Below are positions 1-8,577 of a DNA stretch of 34,592 nucleotides, piece by piece. Position 1 is the first letter of the stretch; the number at the start of each line of letters is the position of its first letter. The notes beneath the pieces were generated by a model. That model saw only the letters and a list, made by a program, of their open reading frames with translations. It did no database searches and was not told where the DNA came from. Both the position numbers and the translations under genes were made by a program. Origin of the DNA: Mastigocoleus testarum BC008 (lineage in GTDB: Bacteria > Cyanobacteriota > Cyanobacteriia > Cyanobacteriales > Nostocaceae); NCBI RefSeq assembly GCF_001456025.1, contig NZ_LMTZ01000123.1:1-34592 (forward strand), read 5' to 3'.

Positions 1-274
1 TTTACACTTCTTCTTAGCAGCATGGCCTGTAGTAGGAATCTGGTTTACCGCTTTAGGTATCAGCACCATGGCGTTCAACCTTAATGGTTTCAACTTCAAC
101 CAGTCTGTAATCGACTCTAGCGGTCGTGTAATCAACACCTGGGCAGACATCATCAACCGTGCCAACTTAGGTATGGAAGTAATGCACGAGCGCAACGCTC
201 ACAACTTCCCCTTAGACTTGGCTGCAGGTGAAGTAGCTCCCGTTGCTGTAAGCGCTCCTGCTATCAACGGTTAA
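1..274 (+). CDS. psbA: Photosystem II D1 protein, C-terminal part (partial)
   Basis: Photosystem II reaction-centre D1 subunit in the thylakoid membrane. The open frame enters from the left edge (first full codon at base 2) and gives the last 90 residues of a 360-residue D1. The second residue is the His (His272 in D1 numbering) that ligates the non-haem iron. The Mn4CaO5-cluster ligands are all present: His332, Glu333, His337, Asp342 and Ala344, in the stretch HERNAHNFPLDLA. The 16 residues after Ala344 (AGEVAPVAVSAPAING) are the C-terminal extension that the CtpA protease removes during maturation. A strong terminator follows. The gene looks intact; its start and promoter lie outside the window, so which psbA copy or light-regulated class this is cannot be told. 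Confidence 0.98.
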   Translation, partial: LHFFLAAWPVVGIWFTALGISTMAFNLNGFNFNQSVIDSSGRVINTWADIINRANLGMEVMHERNAHNFPLDLAAGEVAPVAVSAPAING

Positions 275-317
275 TATTTTAGGTTTAACTGAAATAGGTT
301 TAACTGAAACTGAATAG

Positions 318-349
318 AAAAAGCCTCCCAATAATCGGGAGGCTTTTTT
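318..349 (+). terminator. Rho-independent terminator of psbA
   Basis: Perfect inverted repeat AAAAAGCCTCCC / GGGAGGCTTTTT around a 7-base loop (aataatc), ending in a T run, 44 bases after the psbA stop. This is a textbook intrinsic terminator. Confidence 0.93.
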
Positions 350-477
350 ATTTGGTCTATAATAGAATACGTTGATTGTTTACTTTCTTGTAGGCGTTAA
401 GATTTCATTTTTATTTCGCTTCACTTTTTAAATTTATGATTTGTGACTGCCAACTGTAAGCTCACAGCAAGCAAAAT

Positions 478-541
478 AGATTGATTTATATTTATTGATT
501 TATTAACTGATTTAATAATTAATTTAATAATTGATTTGTGA
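478..541. repeat. AT-rich degenerate repeats of a ttgattta-like unit
   Basis: Several imperfect copies of ttgattta and ttaataatt lie between the psbA terminator and the 3' end of the convergent HD-domain gene. Low-complexity sequence with no visible gene. No hairpin terminator is seen for the minus-strand gene here. Confidence 0.5.
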
Positions 542-558
542 AAACTATTTGATGATTA

Positions 559-1575
559 CTACAGTAGAGTTGCAGCATACTTTTCCAAATCAAAAAATTT
601 CATTAATTCTTCTAGCCTTGTAGCAACATCTGTGGGGGTAATAGATTCTATTTCTTCAATTGTTTGTTCATTAAGATATATAAATACATTACTTTTCAAA
701 ACTGATATTACTTCAGGGGGCAAACCTTGCAACTCTTTATCCAGTCTTGCCACGCGACCTTTGGCAAAATCGATTTGAAATTTTGCCCTCCTCAGCAAAA
801 TTTGTCTGAGATTTTCAGACGATTCTTTTAATAAGCTATGATAATTGTAATTATTCGCAGATAAATTTTGGATTAGTGGGATCGCATCTGGATTATCTTC
901 TAAAAATAATAAAATTCCTTCTGCAAAATATTGTTTAATTCCTTCTATTCCTAATCCGCCTAAGTCAGATAAGGCAATAACTCTAGCAACAATATCTACT
1001 TCATTTCCTGGGTTATAAAGCTCGGGTTGGTAAGCGGAACTATCACTAACATCAAACATGCAAACAGTCGCATTTATTGCTTTACGAATAACCTGTAAAT
1101 CTGAATTAGTAAATAAAGGAGTACGGTTGGGATACTTTCGAGAATATTTATTATTTATTTCTTGTATATAATTAATGAGTTTTATGATTGTGGCATTTTC
1201 ACTGACACCAGTTTCCCTCTTTCTAGAAGCTTGAAAACTTGAAGCTGGAACAAAAATTTGCACCATGTCATGTGATATTGCACATATATCTATAATGTGC
1301 TTGGTTCGAATTGGATCGGGGGAAGAAGTATTTTGGAAAATTAGATCCCAAAAGGGTAAAATTTCTTGATAAATTTTTGTTGCTCTCTCCTGTACCGCAC
1401 TTGCATGGGCATAGTTGTGATAGTAAAGCTTTTGTTTTTTTGTTTGTTTATGTATTTCTTTGACTGCTAAACTTTTGATTTCCAAAACAGCTTCAGCAAA
1501 AGAATTAGGTACTTGAATAGAGTTTTCAGTCCCTATTGTTTCTAGGGTTCTTGAAGATTGATTCACTTGAGTCAT
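559..1575 (-). CDS. HD-domain protein, putative phosphohydrolase
   Basis: 338 residues with a probable HD fold. An early His pair lies in YYHNYAHAS (His53, His57), the HD doublet in AISHDM (His102-Asp103), and a later Asp in IALSDLGGLG (Asp204). This spacing fits metal-binding HD phosphohydrolases, which act on nucleotides or signalling nucleotides. No GAF, PAS or other sensor domain, signal peptide or membrane segment is visible. The first 25 residues are polar and probably disordered. The ATG is preceded by TTAGGA about 10 bases upstream, which supports this start. It is convergent with psbA and separate from the next minus-strand gene (486 bases). The substrate is unknown, and the fold call rests on motif spacing alone. 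Confidence 0.7.
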   Translation of the reverse strand: MTQVNQSSRTLETIGTENSIQVPNSFAEAVLEIKSLAVKEIHKQTKKQKLYYHNYAHASAVQERATKIYQEILPFWDLIFQNTSSPDPIRTKHIIDICAISHDMVQIFVPASSFQASRKRETGVSENATIIKLINYIQEINNKYSRKYPNRTPLFTNSDLQVIRKAINATVCMFDVSDSSAYQPELYNPGNEVDIVARVIALSDLGGLGIEGIKQYFAEGILLFLEDNPDAIPLIQNLSANNYNYHSLLKESSENLRQILLRRAKFQIDFAKGRVARLDKELQGLPPEVISVLKSNVFIYLNEQTIEEIESITPTDVATRLEELMKFFDLEKYAATLL

Positions 1576-1660
1576 TTATAGAAATTCCTAATTTCGTATT
1601 TATTTATTATTTATTTTTGTTATTTTGAATTGAATACAGGCCGTCATCTATTCTTTTAAT

Positions 1661-1790
1661 GGGTGCGATAAGCCGTTCACCTCCGGTGCCCCTCAGGCAT
1701 GCGCGTGTTCGCGTAGCGCGTTCTTGGACGCATCCTGCGGATGAACGACGCGGCAAGCCGAACGCTGCTAAGCGCGTCTAAGCGATCGAC
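1661..1790. repeat. GC-rich dispersed-repeat island with nested palindromes
   Basis: In a spacer otherwise about 70% AT, this stretch is strikingly GC-rich. It contains a nested hairpin (CGTTC at 1719 pairing GAACG at 1743, enclosing CATCC/GGATG), the short palindrome CGGCAAGCCG at 1751-1760, and two copies of CTAAGCG at 1768 and 1778. The motifs (cgcgtagcgcg, cggcaagccg) resemble the dispersed GC-rich repeats of Nostocales genomes. The rest of the 1576-2061 gap is AT-rich with no recognisable gene. Confidence 0.6.
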
Positions 1791-2061
1791 CTCTACTCAT
1801 GAATAAACAAATAACTAATTAATCTCCATTCTCATTTTCTGAAAATAAAGATTTTGTAGATATATTTTTTCGCTGTGATTTTCTTGAACTAGCAAGGAAG
1901 CGAATAAGAATTAATTTCGACAATAGGCAATTAGATCTGACTCGCAAGAGATATTTATTAATGATTATAAAATAATGGAATCACATATCGTATGCCATTT
2001 AGGCACTTAAATATATACATCTGCATTCTTAATGGCTGACAGATAGCAGGTAAGCGTCATT

Positions 2062-2646
2062 TCAAGTACCTGTTGCAGTCCACAATGCTAAACCACCGCC
2101 TTTACCTCTGGCGGCTATGTAATTCTTCTGTACCAAGAAATACGTAAAAAATGCTTGCTCTTTTAAGTTTTGTTGGTAAAACTTCGTTTCGCGTTCTTTT
2201 CCACCCCGAATATAGCCTTGATAGATCCTGAGCCCAGAGAAATATAGTTGCATTCGGGTAAAATCAAAAGCAAGAATATTTCTGTTCTCCCAAAATAGAA
2301 CAGGACCTGTAAGAATAATCTTTAGGGGTCCTAATTCTACAGAATTTTCTACTCTTCCTTTTTCTTGCTCGGACTCTGCTTGAGAATAGGAAATTTGAAT
2401 ATTAACCCACTTTGGCAAAAACTTTCCTGCTCCTAGAATAACCCCACCTTGGCGCTTAATTTTCTTAGTTCCAGTGGTAAAACCTAAACGCCAATTTCCT
2501 AGTAATTGTGAATATTTATAACGTTCTTTTGCTTGTTTGGTTATTTTTTCTCGTTCAAGCAATGCTTCAACTACAGCCTCAGGTTTCGGGCTTGTTGAGG
2601 ATGATGTACTTATAAATTCAAAAGCTTGCTCTAAAGTTAGGTACAT
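2062..2646 (-). CDS. Plastid-lipid-associated (PAP/fibrillin) family-like protein
   Basis: 194 residues resembling cyanobacterial and plastid fibrillins, lipid-binding lipocalin-like proteins associated with thylakoids, plastoglobules and stress. Supporting motifs are LLGNWRLGFTTGTKK (the family's N-terminal W-R-L-x-[FY] block), LGPLKIILTGP, AFDFTRMQLYFSGLRIY and the C-terminal RGKGGGLALW. There is no transmembrane segment or signal peptide. The ATG at 2646 lacks a clear Shine-Dalgarno. The gene is divergent from the GTPase gene with 96 bases between starts, so the promoters are close or overlapping. A role in lipid or quinone handling at the thylakoid is inferred from the family only. Confidence 0.6.
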   Translation of the reverse strand: MYLTLEQAFEFISTSSSTSPKPEAVVEALLEREKITKQAKERYKYSQLLGNWRLGFTTGTKKIKRQGGVILGAGKFLPKWVNIQISYSQAESEQEKGRVENSVELGPLKIILTGPVLFWENRNILAFDFTRMQLYFSGLRIYQGYIRGGKERETKFYQQNLKEQAFFTYFLVQKNYIAARGKGGGLALWTATGT

Positions 2647-2742
2647 TTGCTTGATTCGTAAAATTCCGAAGACTTAAATCGCGGGTAAAATTAGAAGCAG
2701 TTAGACTGCCGACAAATTGTTGCGATTTCCTGCAAAATTTCT

Positions 2743-4074
2743 ATGACCCAGAAACGCGATCCTGAGGATTCATCAATCGATGCTCAGCAATCGAATAAAT
2801 CTACTCACACTCAGACAGGTGATTCAGGAAAAGATTCCTGGAAAAATCGTATGTCAAGTATTTGGGACAAGACTACTGCAAGTTTAATGCAATTGTTGCC
2901 CCTCGAACAAGTTACACAAAGTGCTGTTGGTTGGTTTAGGGTAAATGAAGCTCAAGTGGCAGAAATTTTGGAGTCGGTTAGAACTAAATTACCAACAACA
3001 GAAGCAATTTTGATTGGTAAGCCCCAAGCAGGTAAAAGCTCCATAGTACGTGGAATTACAGGTGTTTCTGCTGAAATTATTGGTCAAGGATTTCGACCCT
3101 ACACCCAGCACACAGGACGCTATTCCTACCCTTCAGATGATTTACCCTTGCTGATTTTTACTGATACAGTTGGGATTGGGGATGTCAAGCAAAATACTCA
3201 GTCAATTATTCAGGAACTTACTGAAGATTTACAGCAGCCAAGTCGCGGTGCCAGAATTTTAATTATTACTGTCAAAATTAATGATTTTGCAACAGATTCC
3301 CTCCAACAAATAGCTCAAGAATTACGCCAGAAGTACCCAGATATTCCTTGTCTATTAGCAGTTACTTGTTTGCATGAAGTTTACCCTCCCACAGTCGATA
3401 ATCATCCCCAACATCCACCGGATTTTGAAGAAGTAAAACGGACATTTGCTGCACTTCAAGAAGCTTTTACAGGAATATGCGATCGCTCGGTAATGATTGA
3501 CTTTACCTTGGAAGAAGATGGTTTCGATCCAGTGTTTTATGGCTTAGAAGACTTCAGAGATAACCTAGCAGAACTACTACCTGAAGCTGAAGCTGCTGCT
3601 ATTTATCAGTTACTAGAACGAGAAGCAGGAGAAGAAATTGGCACTCTTTACCGCGATGTAGGGCGACGTTACATGTTAGCATTTGCCATCATCGCTGCGA
3701 CCCTTGCGGCTGTTCCATTACCTTTTGCTACCATGCCAGTACTTACGGCTTTGCAAGTATCTATGGTAGGAATTTTAGGTAATTTGTACGGGCAAACCCT
3801 TAATCCATCTCAAGCTGGAGGTATTGTGAGTGCGATCGCAGGGGGTTTTATTGCACAAGCAGTGGGACGAGAGTTAATTAAATTTATCCCTGGTTTTGGC
3901 AGTGTAATCGCTGCATCTTGGGCAGCTGCTTATACTTGGGCTCTAGGGGAAGGTGTTTGCGTTTACTTTGGTGACTTAATGGGTGGGAAGAAACCCGATC
4001 CAAAAAAAATTCAATCCGTAATGGAACAAGCGTTTAAGGAAGCAAAAGAACGCTTTAAAGAAATTAGACGCTGA
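2743..4074 (+). CDS. Membrane-associated GTPase with C-terminal DUF697-like domain
   Basis: 443 residues. A P-loop GTPase domain follows about 60 polar N-terminal residues. The G1/Walker A is GKPQAGKS (92-99) and G3 is DTVG (141-144). The expected N/TKxD G4 motif is degenerate: the equivalent strand reads LLAVTCLHE (around 204-212). Residues about 310-400 form a hydrophobic, Ala/Gly-rich block with at least two probable membrane segments, as in DUF697 proteins (YcjF-type and Era-like GTPases). The tail is a charged helix. GTP binding is well supported. The cellular role is unknown; membrane or envelope stress functions are only a guess. It is divergent from the fibrillin-like gene. Confidence 0.8.
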   Translation: MTQKRDPEDSSIDAQQSNKSTHTQTGDSGKDSWKNRMSSIWDKTTASLMQLLPLEQVTQSAVGWFRVNEAQVAEILESVRTKLPTTEAILIGKPQAGKSSIVRGITGVSAEIIGQGFRPYTQHTGRYSYPSDDLPLLIFTDTVGIGDVKQNTQSIIQELTEDLQQPSRGARILIITVKINDFATDSLQQIAQELRQKYPDIPCLLAVTCLHEVYPPTVDNHPQHPPDFEEVKRTFAALQEAFTGICDRSVMIDFTLEEDGFDPVFYGLEDFRDNLAELLPEAEAAAIYQLLEREAGEEIGTLYRDVGRRYMLAFAIIAATLAAVPLPFATMPVLTALQVSMVGILGNLYGQTLNPSQAGGIVSAIAGGFIAQAVGRELIKFIPGFGSVIAASWAAAYTWALGEGVCVYFGDLMGGKKPDPKKIQSVMEQAFKEAKERFKEIRR

Positions 4075-4180
4075 GATCGAATTTTACATCGATGCTTGGA
4101 TTTACAGATTAATAGGTCGTCAAAAATTGTGATATCACCATTTTTATTAGCGATTTACTCTTTTTTCATCAATATGTTCC

Positions 4181-4210
4181 TTGTTTGTCACTATGTGAAA
4201 CTAATATAAA
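4181..4210 (+). promoter_or_regulatory. Candidate sigma-70-type promoter of the phosphatase gene
   Basis: TTGTTT (4181-4186), an 18-base spacer and TATAAA (4205-4210), about 43 bases before the ATG. The spacer contains the small inverted repeat TCAC-tat-GTGA (4188-4198), which could be an operator. No convincing PHO-box repeat is seen. Pattern match only. Confidence 0.3.
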
Positions 4211-4252
4211 AGCCATTTCATCTGTAGGGTTTAAAGCCGAGAGGGTGTATAA

Positions 4253-7200
4253 ATGGCATCTTTAATTCAAAAAGGCTCAACTTGGAAGTACCTAGATGAC
4301 GGTTCTAATCAAGGTACGACTTGGCGTAATCTAGACTTCAATGACAATAATTGGAAGACTGGCGAAGCTCAGCTTGGCTATGGAGATGGTGATGAAAAAA
4401 CCACCCTGGGCTTTGGTTCTAATAGTAGAAACAAGAATATTACTAGCTATTTTCGGAAAAATTTTCAGGTTGAGGATCCTAAAAGTGTACAAGGATTAGA
4501 TTTAAGCTTATTAAGAGATGATGGTGCTGTAGTCTATTTAAACGGCACTGAAGTATTCAGAAGCAACATGCCCAGTGGCGATATAAATTATTCTACCGCT
4601 GCCTCCTCTGCTATCAGTGGTGCTGATGAGGACACGTTTATCAAAAGCGTGATCGATTCAGGTCTTCTACGCCAGGGTGATAACGTCCTCGCTGTTGAAA
4701 TTCATCAAAGTAAGGCTAGTAGTAGTGATATCAGTTTTGATTTGGGACTTACAACTAGTGGTGGTGGCGATCCTGGAAATCCTGGAAATCCCACCGGTGC
4801 GGTTCAATACGAGATTAACCATAACCCTTATTTACAACTTGGTGATGCTCCCCTCGATGGCTATGCTGGAAGTGAAACAGACCAAGTAGAAGTTCTCTGG
4901 CAAACTATTCCTAAAAACAGCAGTGTTAAAGATTCGTTTTTAGTTGAATATCGCCCTGATAATTCTTCAGCATCTTGGATTGCAGCCCCTCAAGTACAAA
5001 AAATTAATACCGGTACTGGTAACCGTGTTAACCATTTCACAGAGATTGATGGTCTGAAGTTCGATTCCGACTATGAATACCGCGTCAAACATCTCAATCA
5101 AAATGGAGAAGTAATCGAAACTTTCCAAAATAAGTTTCGTACTCGTTTACCGGTAGGCGATAAGAGTTCTTTTTCTTTCGCTGCTTATGGTGATTCTGCT
5201 TACACCAAAAATATAAATGGCTTCCGTGGGGTACAGGGTCGGATTAATCAGATGGACCCTGACTTTTCGATTCTTTTAGGCGATAACGTTTATAACGGTG
5301 GATCCCACTTAGAATCAGATGCTCGCCTCGATCCAGATCTTAATCCGGAAGCGGCAAAATGGATGGGTTCTCATATAGACTATTTGAGTTATGGTAACCA
5401 CGATATTAGAACTGATGGTGGTGGTCCTTCAGAAGACAACTATTCCAATCCGATTCCCGTTGCTGGCGTTACCAGTACTGCTCAACTTCCTTCTAGCGAA
5501 CGTCCAGAACACAATTATTCTTTCGACTATGGCGACGTACATTTTGCTACTTTCGATAGTAATAGTTTGAAGGATTCTTCTCGTCTTGATGGTCAGCTAG
5601 ATTGGTTGGAGAAGGATTTAGCAGCCTCTGATGCCAAATGGAAGATCGTCTTTGCTCATCATCCTGTCGCTGGAGTGCCAGATAAACCAGAAAACCCTGG
5701 TGATAATTATTATCAGCAAGTCGTACCGAGGTTGAAAGCCGCAGGAGTAGATCTTTACTTGACAGGTCATTCCCATACTTACGCTTGGAGTTTACCGTTG
5801 ACCGGTCAGAAAAATGGTAAAGCGACTTACGTCAACGACCGTGATAAAGATTATGCCAAAGGTGCAGGTCTAGTCCAAGTTGTTTCTGGGATGGGTGGTA
5901 AATCACTGCGTGGTGGTTCTTTTAGCAAGTTTCCCTTTATGGCTGCTGGATATACCCAAGATACTAACCCTGCATCGGAATTCGGTTTTTCCAACATTAA
6001 AGTTACTCCTGATAAGCTTACCATCGACTATATCGCTGCTGATGACGGCTCAATTATCGATAGCTTTTCCATTACAGATGACGAGACTTCTAACTCTGAC
6101 ACAACCGCTCCGACACTGGCGCTGACATCTCCCGTCGATAACGGTCCCAATGATTCTAATCCAGCCAACAATGCGCTCAAATTGGATCGAACTCCAGGAG
6201 AATTCCAATTCCAGCTTCAGGATACTGGTGATGGTGTTGATGACAAGAGTGTCACTAGCGAAGCATTTACTATTACTAAGGGAGGACAGTTAGTATCACC
6301 CCAAGACTATTCCTTCAGTTATGATGCGGTAAAAGATTTGGTCACCCTCAAATCTACTGGTAATGGATTCGCTGATGGTAATTACGAAATCGCAATTAAT
6401 AACGGTACGACAAAAATTGCTGACCTCGCTGGAAATCAGCTCGCCTCGACTAAATTTACAGTTGATGTTGATACCGCAACCGATCCAGTTCCTCCCACAA
6501 TTTCCAAGATAAGCTTCCAGCAGGGTCTAAATGGATACACTGGCACGCTAGATACATATATCCAGGAAAGCTCAGGCAATAGAAATCACTCCAGTGCTAG
6601 TTCCCTCAATGTTGACGGCAGAGATCGAGGCGGTTCTGTGCAGAGTTTGATGCGTTTCGAAGATATTTTTGGCGACCAAGCCGGACAAATCTCTTCTGGT
6701 GCTAAGATTAAATCTGCCAAGCTGGAATTGGAAGTGACAAATCGCGGCGATAGCATCGAATTTCACCGTATGCTCCAGGATTGGTCTGATAAGGATACCT
6801 GGGGAAGCTTAAATAACGGTATTCAAGCTAATGATGTAGAAGCAGCTAGCAAAGCTGATGCTATCACCGGTAATATTGATAAAGGCTTGCTGTCAGTTGA
6901 TGTTACTGATAGTCTCAAAGCATGGCAGAGTAATCCACAAAGTAATTTTGGTTGGGCAATCTTGCCAACTGATAGTAATGGCGTTGACTTTAACTCTGCT
7001 GAAGGAAAAACAGCACCACGCTTGCAGATCGAGTTTGAAGCTAAGGGCGATCCAACCACTCCAACCACTCCAACCACTCCAACCAACCCGCAAATTTCTG
7101 GTAAAATAATTGTTGGTACAAATGCTGCAGATAGACTTATTGGAACACCTCAAGACGATCTGATTCAAGGTGGTGATGGCAAAGACATTATAGACAGCGG

Positions 7201-7525
7201 TAATGGAAATGACGTCCTCACTGGTGGTAGTGAGGCTGATACCTTTGTTTATAACAACCTCAATGGAGGGGTTGACACAATTAAAGACTTTGAAATTGGT
7301 AGCGATCGCATCGACTTAAGCAACATTTTCAAAGGTTCTATTGGTGACGACGATGGGGATGATTTTGATTTCGACGATTCTGTCAAATTTGTTCGCAGTG
7401 GTTCGGGTACAAAAGTACAAGTAAACCCATTTGGTGACGACGACGATTCTGGACAGTTTAAAACTCTTGCAGTCCTAGATAACATTAATCCCGGGCAATT
7501 GGGTCAGAAGCAGTTTATTATTTAA
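4253..7525 (+). CDS. Secreted multidomain metallophosphatase (purple-acid-phosphatase type) with RTX C-terminus
   Basis: 1090 residues. Order of domains: 1-165 beta-rich lectin-like module; about 180-300 fibronectin-III-like purple acid phosphatase N-domain; about 308-560 calcineurin-like phosphoesterase; about 618-735 Ig-like module; about 748-930 DNRLRE-like module; a Pro-Thr linker (about 934-944); about 950-1090 RTX calcium-binding domain (GGDGKDIIDSGNGNDVLTGG) with a serralysin-type end. Metal-site motifs are all visible: Asp314 (YGDSAY), GDNVY (Asp344), GNHD (381-384), AHHP (468-471) and GHSHTY (505-510). There is no Sec signal peptide; the RTX end points to type I secretion and calcium-dependent folding outside the cell. 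GAGAGGG precedes the ATG. The likely role is releasing phosphate from extracellular esters. Substrate and phosphate regulation are not shown by the sequence. Confidence 0.87.
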   Translation: MASLIQKGSTWKYLDDGSNQGTTWRNLDFNDNNWKTGEAQLGYGDGDEKTTLGFGSNSRNKNITSYFRKNFQVEDPKSVQGLDLSLLRDDGAVVYLNGTEVFRSNMPSGDINYSTAASSAISGADEDTFIKSVIDSGLLRQGDNVLAVEIHQSKASSSDISFDLGLTTSGGGDPGNPGNPTGAVQYEINHNPYLQLGDAPLDGYAGSETDQVEVLWQTIPKNSSVKDSFLVEYRPDNSSASWIAAPQVQKINTGTGNRVNHFTEIDGLKFDSDYEYRVKHLNQNGEVIETFQNKFRTRLPVGDKSSFSFAAYGDSAYTKNINGFRGVQGRINQMDPDFSILLGDNVYNGGSHLESDARLDPDLNPEAAKWMGSHIDYLSYGNHDIRTDGGGPSEDNYSNPIPVAGVTSTAQLPSSERPEHNYSFDYGDVHFATFDSNSLKDSSRLDGQLDWLEKDLAASDAKWKIVFAHHPVAGVPDKPENPGDNYYQQVVPRLKAAGVDLYLTGHSHTYAWSLPLTGQKNGKATYVNDRDKDYAKGAGLVQVVSGMGGKSLRGGSFSKFPFMAAGYTQDTNPASEFGFSNIKVTPDKLTIDYIAADDGSIIDSFSITDDETSNSDTTAPTLALTSPVDNGPNDSNPANNALKLDRTPGEFQFQLQDTGDGVDDKSVTSEAFTITKGGQLVSPQDYSFSYDAVKDLVTLKSTGNGFADGNYEIAINNGTTKIADLAGNQLASTKFTVDVDTATDPVPPTISKISFQQGLNGYTGTLDTYIQESSGNRNHSSASSLNVDGRDRGGSVQSLMRFEDIFGDQAGQISSGAKIKSAKLELEVTNRGDSIEFHRMLQDWSDKDTWGSLNNGIQANDVEAASKADAITGNIDKGLLSVDVTDSLKAWQSNPQSNFGWAILPTDSNGVDFNSAEGKTAPRLQIEFEAKGDPTTPTTPTTPTNPQISGKIIVGTNAADRLIGTPQDDLIQGGDGKDIIDSGNGNDVLTGGSEADTFVYNNLNGGVDTIKDFEIGSDRIDLSNIFKGSIGDDDGDDFDFDDSVKFVRSGSGTKVQVNPFGDDDDSGQFKTLAVLDNINPGQLGQKQFII
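7052..7085 (+). repeat. 9-bp tandem repeat encoding a Pro-Thr-Thr linker
   Basis: Nearly four in-frame copies of ccaaccact within the phosphatase gene encode (Pro-Thr-Thr)n between the DNRLRE-like and RTX parts. It forms a flexible linker and could vary in copy number between strains without a frameshift. Confidence 0.85.
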
Positions 7526-7557
7526 GCTTTCGCCTTTCTAAAACTTCAGATGACTTG

Positions 7558-7587
7558 GGGACTTTCTATCATTTGATATAAAGTCCC
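7558..7587. terminator. Hairpin between convergent genes, possible terminator
   Basis: GGGACTTT (7558-7565) and AAAGTCCC (7580-7587) form a perfect 8-bp stem with a 14-base loop, 33 bases after the phosphatase stop and 34 bases from the glsA stop. There is no T run on either side, so it may act as a weak bidirectional terminator or as an mRNA-stabilising hairpin. Confidence 0.45.
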
Positions 7588-7620
7588 TTCAAAGAGTGCA
7601 TAAGACCCGAACTCACTTTA

Positions 7621-8577
7621 TCAAGTATCGCAACAATCAAACAGGTGCAAACCTAATATACGAGATAGTTCTTCACAAACCTTTACTCCTCGAACGCTAT
7701 TACCTCTTTGATCAAGTGATGGTGAAAATACTCCAATACCCATCTTGTTTGGTACCACAGCAATAATACCCCCACAAACACCACTTTTTGCTGGCAAACC
7801 AACCTTATAAGCCCATTCACCCGCAAAGTTATACATCCCACAGGTGTACATCACCGATAGAATATCTTTGACATAGGTACTTTGAAGAGCCCGCTTACCG
7901 GTAATAGGATTAACACCTTTATTTGCAAGGGTCGCTGCCATTACTGCTAAATCTTGGCAATTAACCATGACTGCGCACTGCTGAAAATAAAGATCTAAAG
8001 ACTCTTCTATATTGGGCTGAATCATACCAAAATTGAGCATCAAGTGAGCCATCGCCCGATTGCGATGTCCCGTAGCTCGTTCGGAAGTAAAAACAGAAAT
8101 GTCAACAAACACATCGTGACCAACATATCGCCGAAACATTTCTAGCAATCTGTTTAAACGTTCTGTTGCATCTGCACCTTTAATCAGACTGGTGGTGGCG
8201 ATCGCACCAGCATTCACCATTGGGTTATAAGGTCGTTTCGATTGTTCGTCTAAAATAATCGCGTTGAATGCATCACCTGTCGGTTCTACACCCACCCTGG
8301 TCAAAACATCGTCTCTACCACGATCTTCTAAAGCAAGACCATAGGTAAAAACTTTGGAAATCGATTGTATTGTGAATAATCGATCGCGATCGCCTATCTG
8401 ATAAACTTCACCGTCTACAGTCACCAAGCAAACAGCAAATAAATCAGGACTTACTTTTGCCAGTTCCGGTATATAATTTGCAACTACACCTTTTTGCAGA
8501 GACTTATATTGGCAATGTAAATCTTCTACGATAGATTGCAATGATGATAGTACTTGTAAATCTTCTCTCACAACCAT
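7621..8577 (-). CDS. glsA: Glutaminase A
   Basis: 318 residues, normal for the family. It hydrolyses L-glutamine to glutamate and ammonia in the cytoplasm. The fold is beta-lactamase-like, with the catalytic S-x-x-K visible as Ser72-Ile-Ser-Lys75 in FTIQSISKVF. Other family blocks are RPYNPMVNAGAI (Asn and Ala-Gly-Ala-Ile block), RATGHRNRAMAHLM, VYxxGMYNFAGEWAYKVG and LPAKSGVCGGI. There is no STAS or ankyrin extension. The gene stands alone: convergent with the phosphatase gene, and divergent from rlpA across a long spacer. A role in nitrogen balance or glutamine recycling is inferred from the family. No clear NtcA site was found upstream. Confidence 0.95.
   Translation of the reverse strand: MVVREDLQVLSSLQSIVEDLHCQYKSLQKGVVANYIPELAKVSPDLFAVCLVTVDGEVYQIGDRDRLFTIQSISKVFTYGLALEDRGRDDVLTRVGVEPTGDAFNAIILDEQSKRPYNPMVNAGAIATTSLIKGADATERLNRLLEMFRRYVGHDVFVDISVFTSERATGHRNRAMAHLMLNFGMIQPNIEESLDLYFQQCAVMVNCQDLAVMAATLANKGVNPITGKRALQSTYVKDILSVMYTCGMYNFAGEWAYKVGLPAKSGVCGGIIAVVPNKMGIGVFSPSLDQRGNSVRGVKVCEELSRILGLHLFDCCDT

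Noticed and set aside
6823..7168. Minus-strand ORFs with (Val-Gly-Val) or (Trp-Ser-Gly) repeats inside the phosphatase gene
   Set aside because: They are antisense readings of the 9-bp Pro-Thr-Thr linker repeat; the plus-strand protein is clearly real.
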